In this document: positions 39,262 through 50,700 of the stretch, piece by piece
Position numbering within the stretch: position 1 is the first letter of the stretch
Layout of the letters: each line of letters starts with the position of its first letter
Assembly (NCBI RefSeq): GCF_002443255.2
Contig: NW_019211460.1
Coordinates: 27,810,481-27,874,480, forward strand
Reading direction: 5' to 3'
Source of the DNA: Varroa destructor
Taxonomy: Eukaryota; Arthropoda; Arachnida; Mesostigmata; Varroidae
DNA length: 64,000 nucleotides
Made by a program: the position numbers and the translations under genes
The notes under the pieces: generated by a model
Seen by the model: only the letters and a program-made list of their open reading frames with translations
Told to the model about the DNA's origin: nothing
Database searches by the model: none

Positions 39262-40109
39262 CTGTCAGTTTATGTTATCTTCCAGTCTCAGTGATCTGCG
39301 CGGCGTTTTTAAGCTATCTGTCGTTGTACTGGACGTTGTTTAAGAGTTGGTAGGCATATTAGTTGTTACTGTACTCACCAACCTCAGGGCTGACATAAAC
39401 CCTCACGGGCTTTTTGAAGTTGGATTGCCATCATGGTCACTAGATGATCAAGCCAGTCGTTCTAATCGCTGGAACATGGTTCGTGAACGCTACTGTTCCC
39501 CGTGGTGTGCGCCCTGAATGCCTCAATCGTTGGTAAAGTCCAAACTAGATGGCAAATATTTTTCTCTGCTTTTCTACAGGTACGTAGAAAGAAAGTTCAG
39601 TTAGCGATTGACTAAAACATTTCGCAGCCAGTAAAAGTAATGTCATAGTAAATAGCATTAATATGATCATTCTCTCCATTCTTGAATATGGTTAAATAGC
39701 GTTATACCACTTTCGTTACGCAAGGTCTTTGTTGCAAGTAGCACACTCAAAGTACTCTCTATACCTATCTAATACTTTAGAATTCTAATAATTTTCGACT
39801 TTCCACAAAACAACAATGTGTTATATTCCTTTAACAGAAAAACTGATTCCCGTAAAATTTCTTTAATGGAGTTGAAACAACATCCGATTTCTACACGGGG
39901 TGAAAAGGTCAACAACATCTGTCACCCGTCTTTGTCGGTCACTCTCGTTAGTTTGTCAGTAGCAGATTTTGGATTAACTTCTTTCGATTAAGCTTTTCAA
40001 AAAGGGCACCTGACGAACGAATCATATTACTCCGAACTCCTTCCTTGTTGTTAAATTAATCTACAGACCATCAAAGTGAGTACAATATACTTTGGTAGTC
40101 TTTTTCATT

Positions 40110-40142
40110 AAAAAAAAAAACAAAAAAAAAACAAAAAAAAAA
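40110..40142. repeat. A-rich tract interrupted by single C
   Basis: Three runs of about ten A separated by single C bases, possibly the tail of an old retrotransposed element. Confidence 0.8.
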
Positions 40143-43100
40143 TTACATTTTTGAACTCCCGAAAAATGCGTTCTTGTTTACAACATAGTTTGTTAGATAT
40201 TTTTTCTGCGCAAATCTTTAGGGCGCAGCTAGGATTAGCTAAAGCTGAATAGTTCCACATAAATCAGTTGAAGTTGTTCGGTCTTTCTTTCTTCACCAGA
40301 GACCTTGGTATTGAAAATGTAAACAACAATAATATAGAGTAGATCTAGACTTAATGGTTCTACTCAGGCCTACCCGCAACAATTAGGAATCTTCCAACCA
40401 GTTTTACAAGATCTGATTGCTAGTATTGTATTATCATAATCTAATCTTCAGAAGATACGAATATATCTAGTTACTGACATCGTAATGCTCCAGAATAATT
40501 CTCAGGCAGAAAATTAAGCGATAACAAACCATTAGTTATAGATACTGGGCAAATAGAACGAACAACTATTGACAGACATTATAATCATTCGTTGTTACCG
40601 AACACAGGCGATCTAATTAATTAAGCCATAGGCTCATAGGGGGTTCATACGGCTTGGCCAGATCTAACACCAGAACACGGTACAAACAATTATATGCTTT
40701 GGAATGGGGTCAAAGTATAATAACATAAAATCATAATAGTATACTTTAAACGTGCATTCTACTAAAAAAAAGTTATTTCAGAACTCTACGGTCCAGACAA
40801 CACATCCTAATGGGAACCCTAGTCTGTTCCAAAAAGAGCAGTTTCTCTTCGCAAACAAAGAAGAACTGACCCAGCGTCAAGCAACACGATTTCGTCCAAA
40901 TCGTTTGAGTACTTGGATCGACCGAATAAATGGCGGATGCATATTGAGCAGGAAAAAACACGCGCCAAATACAGCTTTTTCCAAGAGGGGTTTCTTCGAA
41001 CTTATCCAGCTCGATATCTCGTTGACTAAAAACAAATAGGTAAACCAAAATCTTAACTCATGAGAACTGTCTAAGCAAACAGAAGAAACTAGGTAGATAA
41101 CCGCGCTTAGAAAGGTCGATAATAGGAGTGAACACAATAAACCGATACTCAGACTCAGAAGTTATGTAAAAACGAGTTGGAATAAACAGATCAATCTAAA
41201 AATAAATCTGAGTTTCACGTTAGAGAGATCGCCTTACAACTAAAACATGAAGATTTCCTCGAAGGAAATGAAGCAACCTAGAAATATAAGAAAAAACGCT
41301 AGATACCAAATCAAACGATAGATTACAAGTAATGGGGGCCAATCGAATAAAACTGTCATAATATATATGCGAAATGAAGATACAAACGTAACTGGATATA
41401 CAAGGAAAACAGCGGAACCCTCAGCAAAATTCATCTATCTTTCTTTATTATTATTATAATAATATACAATTTTTAATATACAATATAATATACTAATATA
41501 ATAATAATAATATAATATACGATAATGGCATTAAGGTTAACGTTGACTGATAATAACCATACCGGGAAAAAGATGTATCAAACAAATACTAGATACCATG
41601 AGAAAATGCGAAAACTATTACATATGCTAGAGCAACATGGAGTGTACCGACGTACTGATATGAAAACAGCTGATGGTAAATGAAACCAGTGTCAGTATTA
41701 ATTATTGTTAAGAAAATTATCTGCCCTGATCATATTATCTCTTTATAATGCATGGTCTTGAAGATAACTAGCAAAAACAAAAGAGGAAAAACGCTCTGAG
41801 CATGTAAGGGGCCCATTAAAGTTAAGATAGCTTAAAATTACTTTCTGTTTATCTAGCTTCTAATAGGAAAGTAGGCGGATATAGACATTATTATATACAC
41901 TTTATTCGTTTCCCAATAAACAATACCTTTTGTAAGTTAATCATTAAGTATGTTATAGACGAATGAAATTCTAAATATGAAAAAGTGTGTGACATACTGG
42001 CTAACAGGCGTAAGTAATATTTTTCAATTCCATTTAACTCAACACGGTCAAATGTTTTCCCAGACGCAAATGGTCCCATCATTAGGCGTCGGCAGTTGAT
42101 TTTAAACAGCAGTTCTATACAGAGACAGTACTATAGTCAGTTGGCTAGTAAATTAAATAGTCGTTAGACTATTTTTTTAAATTTTACTTAATACATTAAA
42201 AGATGCAACCACCTGTTTCGAGTCTCACTTCCAAAGTCGCGGTACGGATTGCATCAGGAAGCTGAGCGACGGTATCGATTACAGGATCTGAGCCCAGCAC
42301 TTATAGTTCATCTGGCAGGTACATTGCCATCGTAGAGCGCCAAGCGCGATTACTCAGCGGTGAGCATGTAATTTAAATAGACTATTGTATATGGTTTTTA
42401 ATATGCGTACGCCGAAGGAAATGGGATCGCTTAATATAAGCGTATTCTGCTACGAACTTAAAAAAATCGCATTGACCCCAACGGTGCAAACAATAACTAC
42501 AATGTCTCTCTTGAGCCACAGCTAATCGAAGCTATGTCGAAGATCATTCAAATCAATAGCGTCTTGCGATTAATGATTGTGAGTTAGAAAATGGTGATAC
42601 TTGTTTAAGTTAAGTGTACGGAAGTCAATTTTTAAGCTACAATTTACAATTTTAAAGGCTCTGTGTTTTGACTGAAAACAGTATTTTTCATTTTCTGACG
42701 TTGCATGTTATGTGGGGGTAGGGGACTCGATATTCGGCCCACGTAAGATAGACAATGTGCTCTAGTGGTGCTGGTGGTGCGTACAGCGTATTGCTCAAAC
42801 CTTTTATTAAAGAAAAAAAATCCGACAACAGATGGGAGTACTTCATACGTTAATTACGATCTACAGAAGCCCCTTTGCATGGGTCTCCATTAAGACCTGA
42901 TCAAATTAGTTAGGAAAAAAAAGTACATTTTTGGGTTGGGCAATTTCTTTCTGATCGTAAAAACTTTAAATTTTTATCTTTTTTTTTTAAACTTTATTCC
43001 TTAGTATTGCCTTATGATAACGTACACTGTTAATCAATACGCATTTTTTCAATTTTATTGTAGTACCGCCATACAATACACCTATACAGAGCCATATAGC

Positions 43101-44222
43101 GTGTTTTTAGTATTTTACGTTGGGTTTAACCCGTCAGGAACTACTACAGACTAGAACCAAATTAAATTAGTAGGTGTTAATAACTTACTCCAATAATTAC
43201 AGAAATGAGGGAATGTTTCTGTGGGTGACGATTAATCACAACGCACGAACGTGCAAATAGTCGAATTACAACCGCTACCATGTAATCGTAATCTCTATAG
43301 GGTATAATGTTAATGTGTAACAGCCTTTCAGCAAAAAGCATGTGCAGTCCATCTGCGTGCCCTGGGCCAACACATGACATACAGCGGCAGCAAACACACT
43401 AACCATCTGTTTGGCCCTGTCGAGCGCCGCATTTCTACAATTTAACTAGGTTTAGGACATTTAAAGTCTAAACTATAACAATTTTTTTAGGAATTTTGAA
43501 GTTATTCTTGATAAAAACAATCAGTTTAATATCGTCTCTGCAGTAGCCTTGGCCAAACTATTTCTTTACGCTTTTGTTGTAGTCTTAAAGCAGTTGATGC
43601 GATTCGATCAAACGGCAGTTATTTTTTTTTGTATTTATTTGAAAAAATAAACCTTCGCTCGAAGGCAATGTCTTCGCTCTTGCTTATCGTATCAACTCAA
43701 CAGCACAGATATCGGCATTACTATTTGCTTTACAATTTTTTTTTATTTATTTTGACGAAATTAAAAAAAAACACTGCTTCGTTAGTTCTAAGGCTTTTTG
43801 ACAGTTTATACAACTGTCTTTCTGAATATATAACGTCCGAAATATAGCGGCTACGTTGCATCAATATAATTAATACTGGCTTGTTTCGTAATTACGAAAA
43901 CAAGCATAATTGCTATTGTGACCATTATTTTTTGTGTCTACCTACGATGTTTAGCTGAGCGAAACTTATTAGGGATCTCTCGTTCCGTCATTTATGTTAT
44001 TCAAATGAACATGCGCTCGTCTGTTTAAATAAAGTTATTTTTGTATGACGCTACTTATTGGTTGTTATGTGGCTTATATAGAGGAACATTTTGCATCATA
44101 ACTTTTTTCCAGTTCATAGAGTGCTTTCATACTAACTATTTGGCAAAAAAGAAACCATAACTTGAAATATCCAACTTAACACATTTTTCGTCTAATGACT
44201 CTGGACGGCAAAATCAACATGC

Positions 44223-44250
44223 CAACAACACCAACAACAACAACAACAAT
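44223..44250. repeat. (CAA)n microsatellite
   Basis: About nine CAA units with one interruption. Confidence 0.85.
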
Positions 44251-44498
44251 GGGCACCTCATTTGAACATCAAAGGATATTTTAAATAAAACTTTATCTGC
44301 TATTATGGCTAAACGAGTATCATATTTATGACCATCTCCGTTGACGATACATAATCATGACTATTCAGCTGGAATAACAAAAATCCACACGCTTCGATCC
44401 AGTCATTTAAATGAAGCTTTTATGCAACAAGTCTTTTTGAGTCTTGACGTTTGCAACGAGCTGACCATTTAAGTTCTGATAAACCCCCTTGTAGAATC

Positions 44499-44714
44499 TT
44501 ACAGTGACAGATATCCTTCGTATACATCTGAGACATCACCGAAATCGATCTGTTTTTTTAGGCTTAACTCGAACTGTTTTAGCTGCCTTGCATTCTTATA
44601 CCTGTCTACTTTCTTGGCCATCGCTTCCTTGAGCTTCATGCCTGTAGAGCTCTCATACGCATCCCGGAACATTTCGGTGAGGGGCAACATCACGTCTACC
44701 GGCCCTTGCGCATA
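44499..44714 (-). CDS. candidate last exon, unknown protein
   Basis: A strong minus-strand acceptor (gttcgtgtctttaag) is followed by 71 open codons and TAA. The peptide has a balanced composition and looks amphipathic and helical: DVMLPLTEMFRDAYESSTG, then Lys-rich LKEAMAKKVDRYKNARQ, then LSLKKQIDFGDVSDVYEGYL. No signal or membrane segment is present. Upstream (44750-44930) the minus strand is open in all three frames after a good acceptor (ttggcacatttttccag), so a preceding exon is likely, but its frame cannot be fixed. No family is recognised. Confidence 0.3.
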   Translation of the reverse strand, partial: YAQGPVDVMLPLTEMFRDAYESSTGMKLKEAMAKKVDRYKNARQLKQFELSLKKQIDFGDVSDVYEGYLSL

Positions 44715-45350
44715 CTTAAAGACACGAACAATATTGAACGACTCCTAACTACTCGTTATTACTAATCAAAAAGTAGTTGAGGATTTTTAGCGGAACCCAG
44801 ACCCTTCGTCGAATCTGCATCAGCGTTCCACCCGCACAGGCATGACCTTTCGCACCTCTGGTCGTGAAAACGGGGGAAAGATGGTCGATTTCAGAACACT
44901 GGAAAAATGTGCCAACAAAAGTCCGCATAATTAAATGAACGAAACCATTTTCTGCGTACACAATTAATGACGTGGCAGCCAACAGATTCGCCTGCTACAA
45001 TGTGAAAACTACCTACAAGACCAGATCTACTGCGAACATTTCATAAAAAATAAAGATCATTTCAGTTAGTTGCGTATAATACCAAAGCTTTAGAAATACG
45101 TTCAAATAACAAGCTATATCTGTGGCGTAGTCATTTCCTGACGAACGTTGCGTGCTATTCGGAGAAGTCCAACGTATGTTGCGTAACAACGCATATTGAT
45201 CCCTGTTTTCTATTATTGACATCTAACTATTGTTAAGCCTGATGCACGAAATTCTAGTACAGCTAATTAATTTTGCAAAATTCGTTTATGATTAGGAAAA
45301 CTGTAAACGAGTTAGCTTTTTTAAATCGACTGACCAATTTCCTCGATCAA

Positions 45351-45391
45351 TCTTCGTCCACTGTGCCTGGAGCAGGCACAGTGGACGAAGA
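45351..45391. repeat. perfect 19-bp hairpin with 3-base loop
   Basis: The arm 45351-45369 (tcttcgtccactgtgcctg) is exactly repeated in inverse at 45373-45391, separated only by GAG. There is no mismatch or bulge. The arms are GC-richer than the surroundings. Confidence 0.95.
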
Positions 45392-46265
45392 ACTTGAAAA
45401 TATAAATAAAATATGGGTGCTCGAATTTCGCTAGATTTTAGAATACAAATGCCACTATTGGCTCCGCTAGCACACTTGTCAGGGAGCGTCTTTTGTTATG
45501 TGACATTTTATTGCAAAGCTAGAACAGTAACATGCTATGAGCCTTCTTTAATCTGCCATACCTGATCCGAAGAAGAAGAGCAGATGCCAGCATGCATATT
45601 GAACTCGTAAACATGGGAACTGAAGACGGTTCTCGATATATTTGATTTATTTGAAAAATTTGTTCACGAACGTCTCGTCAATAGAAAAAATGTATTAGCA
45701 TTTGGCCTAACTATGCGTGTCCTGATACTGTAACTTATTGTCGTTGAACTCTAGCCTATTTTCTAGTGAAAAGCATATGCGGAAACGCTCATATTCAGGA
45801 TATTTGTTTTTTGATGGGAACGACAACGATACGTTACAGAAATCCTGTTAGGCGCAGCTTTTATCACCGTATTGTTGCGGTGCGGTTACCTCAGAATCTT
45901 TCGTTACGATCGAAAACCTAGCCATAGCGCATGCCAGAGTTAGTTCCACAACATGTCGACAGCGAGCCGACAATGAAACAGTAGTGACATCGGTAAATCG
46001 ATTGTGAGCACTTTAAGTTTAAAAACCTTACTATTGGCGAAGCGTAACTTGCATATTAGAATACCTTTCTCAGATAAGCATATATAATTGGATTTATTTC
46101 TTTTGTCCCTCTAAATTAAAGCTCTAATAAATCCCATTAAAGCTTTGCAGTTATAATTGCAGAATGACAGTTGTGAATAAGGCGTGTTTAAAATTAGTTT
46201 TTTGACTTTTTTGCAGCTTGAAATAAATTACTATAAATAAAAAACTCTCTATGCTGCTTTAATCG

Positions 46266-46285
46266 TATTATTATTATTATTATAG
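46266..46285. repeat. (TTA)n microsatellite
   Basis: About six TTA units. Confidence 0.85.
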
Positions 46286-46477
46286 TAGGCCATGATAATG
46301 TGTGTCTCCGTTTGAGGGTTAGCGTAAGGCAAGCTATTCTTTTAGCTGTCTCCTAAGCCTATATTATATGTACAACAACTTCACCAATAGATCAAAGACT
46401 AATAGTTTATGTGAAGACAGGTTACAGCCAACGTAGACAAAATGTAAATATAAATTGTGTATAATTAAATACCACCT

Positions 46478-46483
46478 TTTATT
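46478..46483 (-). terminator. poly(A) signal AATAAA
   Basis: TTTATT on the plus strand reads AATAAA on the minus strand, about 300 bases beyond the cytochrome b5 stop codon. It is the nearest canonical signal. Confidence 0.4.
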
Positions 46484-46786
46484 CTATAGTGTGTAGTATA
46501 TTGCAACGTAACGCATACACTCCTGGAAAGGAAGGGCCCATTGTTTGGCAACACAAAACCCAGTTCTTTATCTGATTCATGCATCTCTCCGATGAGACAT
46601 GGATCGCAATGATGGCCGTAATCGTGGCCGCTTTTTTCATCGTTATAAATACAAACCATGTAGAATACTATAGCAGCATCAGCAATTTTTCAACAGCCTT
46701 CCTTATTAAAACACTATCTTCAGATCGACTTCAAATCGAAAACTTAGGTTCGATTTCGACTTCGAATCTGATTTTCAGGAGGATGG

Positions 46787-47734
46787 TCAATGAGCTTCAG
46801 GTTGACGCAGCCTCCCAATGAGGAACTTGGCAAGCATCTTATAGGCAGCCCCAGAGTGCCCTGATTGAATGAAAGCTAAAGTTGCATCGTAACCCAAGTG
46901 TTCCCACAGGATTTCCGTTCCACCAGCATGCTGCAACAATATAGTATTTTTTTTTTATAGTATAAGCGCTGTCCACGTTTACGGCACGTAATGTTTCTTT
47001 AAAGATAATTATTAACATAGAGTTATTATAATACGGAGCTGTGCTTTAAGCTAAGGCATGTAGCTCTTACAGGTGGCTAATCTGAAAACGACTATGCCTT
47101 ACGCAAAGTACATAATTTTTTTCATTACAAAGTTTTTCCATCTGTTATTTGTCTGTGCATTGGCGCGTTAGATACGACAATAGTGTCTACATTAGCTTTG
47201 AATGGTCGGTCCCTATGTGCATTCAGGACATTTACAAGTTTTAAGTAGACCTTTTGGTATAGGCCGAAAAAATGATCGAGGAATTATGCCTAGTCAAAAC
47301 AATTTGATGATTCAGTTGGCTTTTAGCAGAAATAATTCTAATGAACTAAAAAGAAACAGTACATTCTGTCGGATTCAGATGCACTAAATTGACAAGGTAT
47401 TTATAAAATAAGACAAATATGCTTTTTTTCTTTTTTCGCCAAACGACGATAATGAATGAGCAAAGCCATATTTATTTGCATACCTTGTCCAGAAAATCAG
47501 TTACATCGTAGACGAGTTGATTAATGATGATCCAGCAGTCCGAGGGAGAGGCGTGCTCTCTGACCTTTTCCTCAGAGAACTCTGGGAGATACGACAGGTT
47601 GTCTTGTTCCGGAAAAAGGCCCGTTGCTGATAACAGTTGCCACAGCATCTTACTAGACGTTTAGCTAAATACAACAGACAAAAGACGGTGCTACCTTTGC
47701 TGGCGTAGTGATAATATGTTTGGCTGCAAATCAT
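46787..47734 (-). CDS. cytochrome b5, three exons, soluble form
   Basis: A small heme protein that passes single electrons, typically from NADH-cytochrome b5 reductase to desaturases and other oxygenases. Exons are 47734-47695, 47581-47484 and 46930-46787; junctions are G|gtagca, cccag|AG, AAG|gtatgc and gttgcag|CA, all in phase, giving 93 residues. The domain is clear: Trp30, VYDVTDFLD (37-45), HAGG (47-50), GYDAT (59-63) and GHS (70-72), ending FLIG (82-85). His47 and His71 are the expected axial heme ligands, 24 residues apart as in the family. Two oddities stand out. The usual HPGG is HAGG, and the stop comes eight residues after the fold, so the C-terminal membrane anchor of microsomal forms is absent, suggesting a soluble protein or an unseen alternative last exon. 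The start ATG has a poor -3 base, but an in-frame stop lies just upstream. Confidence 0.88.
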
Positions 47735-50700
47735 AGGGATGTATGAGTTAATTCAGTTCGAAAGGACGAACAGATTCATCCAATTTCATGCTAGATATCC
47801 AAAGCAAATCCTAACTAAACGAGTATCGGAAATAAAGCTTGAAACATGTAGCTTTATAGGCAAGACAATTTCTTCGGAATACAGCGCTTATTTAATGTAC
47901 TGGTATTGAAGGTCGAATATGTTGCCCTGCTTGATACTCATTACAGAACGAATTCTGACCGTATGATTCTTGCTAAGTACAATCTTTTCGATGCTGTTTC
48001 TGCGCGAATCGATATCTTAGATAGACTCAATAGTAAAAAAGTATAAACGTTTAATTTGTTCCTTCCTTCTTCCGTGCATAGACATTTAAGTGCCTCAAAA
48101 TGTTTACCATTACTCATCTAGCTAGGTCTAATATGCATACGGCAAGGCCGAGGCTAGCTGATAGCAAAAATAGAATGTCCATACAATAGGTTATAGTATT
48201 AGTTATTTTACATTTTATGTGCGCTAATTAATTTAAAATTTTTAAGCGTTTATAGATTTCTAGGACCTTTAGCTCTGAATTTCTGGCTCAGGAAACACCC
48301 AAATTGATGATACTTTAGGATGAAGAACATTCCCACCGCCACCAATATCCGTTTCTCATTGTCTGCGCATGTGAATAGTTATCTTTACCGCAATAAAGTT
48401 ACGCAAGAATTTTTTAGCAGCCTTCGAAAAACCTGTATCAAGCCTAAATAGCCAGCCAGACTTCGCCGTAGGAATACAGAGATAAAAACAAGTTCCAGAC
48501 GTAACCAGCAAAAGATGGATATTTTGAACCTTCTCGAGAATCTTGCGCAGAACTGCGAGACCGACCCAACCTTTAGGATAATCTTTTTTCATCGGTTCTC
48601 CTTTCAGAACTAAACAATGATTGCGTTTTAGGGAGTCTGACAGCTACAATGTTTAATATGTGTCTAAATAAAAATCTAACTATTTTGGATCATAGGTGTC
48701 CTAAAGCAAATGAGATACTTGGCCTGCTCACTATATATGCATGCTTTTGTCTTTTGGTTATAATGCCGTTATTGGCTAATAACGATCTGATTCTCACTAG
48801 GAATCAGCGAGACGACGTCTGCGATTTTTTTTTTGAAACACGAACCCATCATCGGTTTGTTAAAACATAGCATATAAACACGCTCTGGATCGAAAAGGTC
48901 AGGAATTCGACAGGCTCATTAAACCTTATCATTTTCCGTGTTTAATTGATGCGATCTTTATTTTTGTGCTAGATTATGCTATTTGTGGAAGATATCAACA
49001 AGATCGCTGCTACCTATATGACAAAAGTAGTTCAGTGCACTCTATCTAACGTAGATTGCATTTAAACAAATCTAGTAACGATGAGCATAAATAAGCAATT
49101 TGATTGCAGTCATAATAGTCGATAAGAGCGCAAATGAAAAAGTCACACTATTTACATGCTCACCAAAAAAGTGTTTTTATCATTAATGGGTAAGTCGAAT
49201 GTCCCGGTGTAGTCGAGTACTTATCGTCCATATAAATTAAGCGTATCTTGTGATGACTAAATGAATCGTCGCTATATCTTCTTTAACTAGCATGCCTCTA
49301 GTCTAGGGTAAAAGCGAATCAAAAGCCCATCGAAACATGAACGGTAATTGCAGAGGGTCACCCCGGCTGACGAGAACGATGCCTTCTATGAGCGCAGAAT
49401 CTCATTAATAAACACTAAGCTTGATCCGTTCAAGTCTCCCAAATACTTAACTAGGTTATATATATATATACAACTTTTTAGTTCTTAAAATAAGTGTTTG
49501 TATTTTTTGAAACGGACCTTACAGGCACTGTTTGAAAGCAGAGTATAATCATTGTGCTCATAGTTACAGCGTTCAGAATTTCAATAGGTAATGCTACTTT
49601 GACGCGTCTACGATACCACTATCTATCATTTCTACTATGTTTTTTCTTATGCCTGGAATGTTTCGTGACCTTTGATTCTCGACTACTACTGAAATTATCA
49701 GGTCCACTTTGTCTTCATCCAATTTTTCCTTACCGAAGAGGCTCTTCCTCGTGACAAAGATCTCTCAGATTCGGCCACCTTGGTCATCTCAGCGTTACTG
49801 CATTGAACTAAAAAAATAGATGCAATATTTTATCGTACTCGGTGTTTTTGACAGGCATCATGGTAGAACTTCATGTCGATTTGCGATTAGTTGAGGTGCA
49901 CCTCCTACAATTCCTTCCAAGTTTCCTTCGTAGTATTTCGGTGCTGCCATGCAGCATAAATATAGAGAGACGTAGCAAACGTAGGCGTGTCGTAGAAGTG
50001 TAACTAATAAAAATTGGCTCTTAAATCAGATAAAATATGCACACAGCCAAATTTTATTCTATGTGATCCATTTTGTTCTATGGATCCTGTCGACCTACCG
50101 TTCCGCCTTATTTCGAAAACCACTTTTTAACCGTAGACTTACATCTTAGTTGAATATAAGGTTACTTTTGTTTCCATCTTGTATATATTAATTCTTTATT
50201 ATAAAATTAGGAGCGTGTATATTTCAACTAACAGCACGAAAGATTCAATTATTAGCATTTGTGACTTCGAACCAGGGCTTCACTCGGGGACACCTTACCA
50301 TTGCATTTAAATGAAGGGGGCAAGTGTCAACGTTTTTATTTGCCAATGTTGACATAGCAAGCTTTCATCTATGGCGAACAATAGTGCGGAATAGAAAGTG
50401 TTACCTGCTTTTTTTCTAGTTTAAATGAAGGCGCATTTCGGTAACCATTATATGATGTTGAATAATACACTGACCTGTCAAAATTGTGGATTAGTCTGTT
50501 TTGAGCAGAACCAAACACTGCTAACCAAACACCGTTAATCGCTTGTCCTCAATCGCACTGCCTTATCGGGCCCTTTAGTTTCCCTCCCGATAAAGTTCCT
50601 TTAGCAACAGGTGCTTTTTCCTTGCCTGGGTATATTCGCTGCTTGTGGCGAGGTTCCCAGACCACTCTCGCCGAAAACGGATCGTTTTTGCGAATGACTA

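Larger units (their letters stand above)
39620..44498. other. intergenic, AT-rich
   Basis: No gene is supported. It contains A-rich tracts (40110-40142), an AT/AAT-rich stretch (about 41447-41520) and a CAA microsatellite (44223-44250). A plus-strand acceptor-like site near 39580 (ctctgcttttctacag) has no clear exon. Confidence 0.45.
45000..46477. other. intergenic with perfect hairpin
   Basis: No gene is supported. The notable feature is the hairpin at 45351-45391; a TTA microsatellite is at 46266-46285. Confidence 0.45.

Noticed and set aside
46579..46821. Plus-strand 80-codon frame with a hydrophobic N-terminal segment
   Set aside because: It is antisense to the end of the cytochrome b5 gene and its 3' UTR and has no splice or poly(A) signals.
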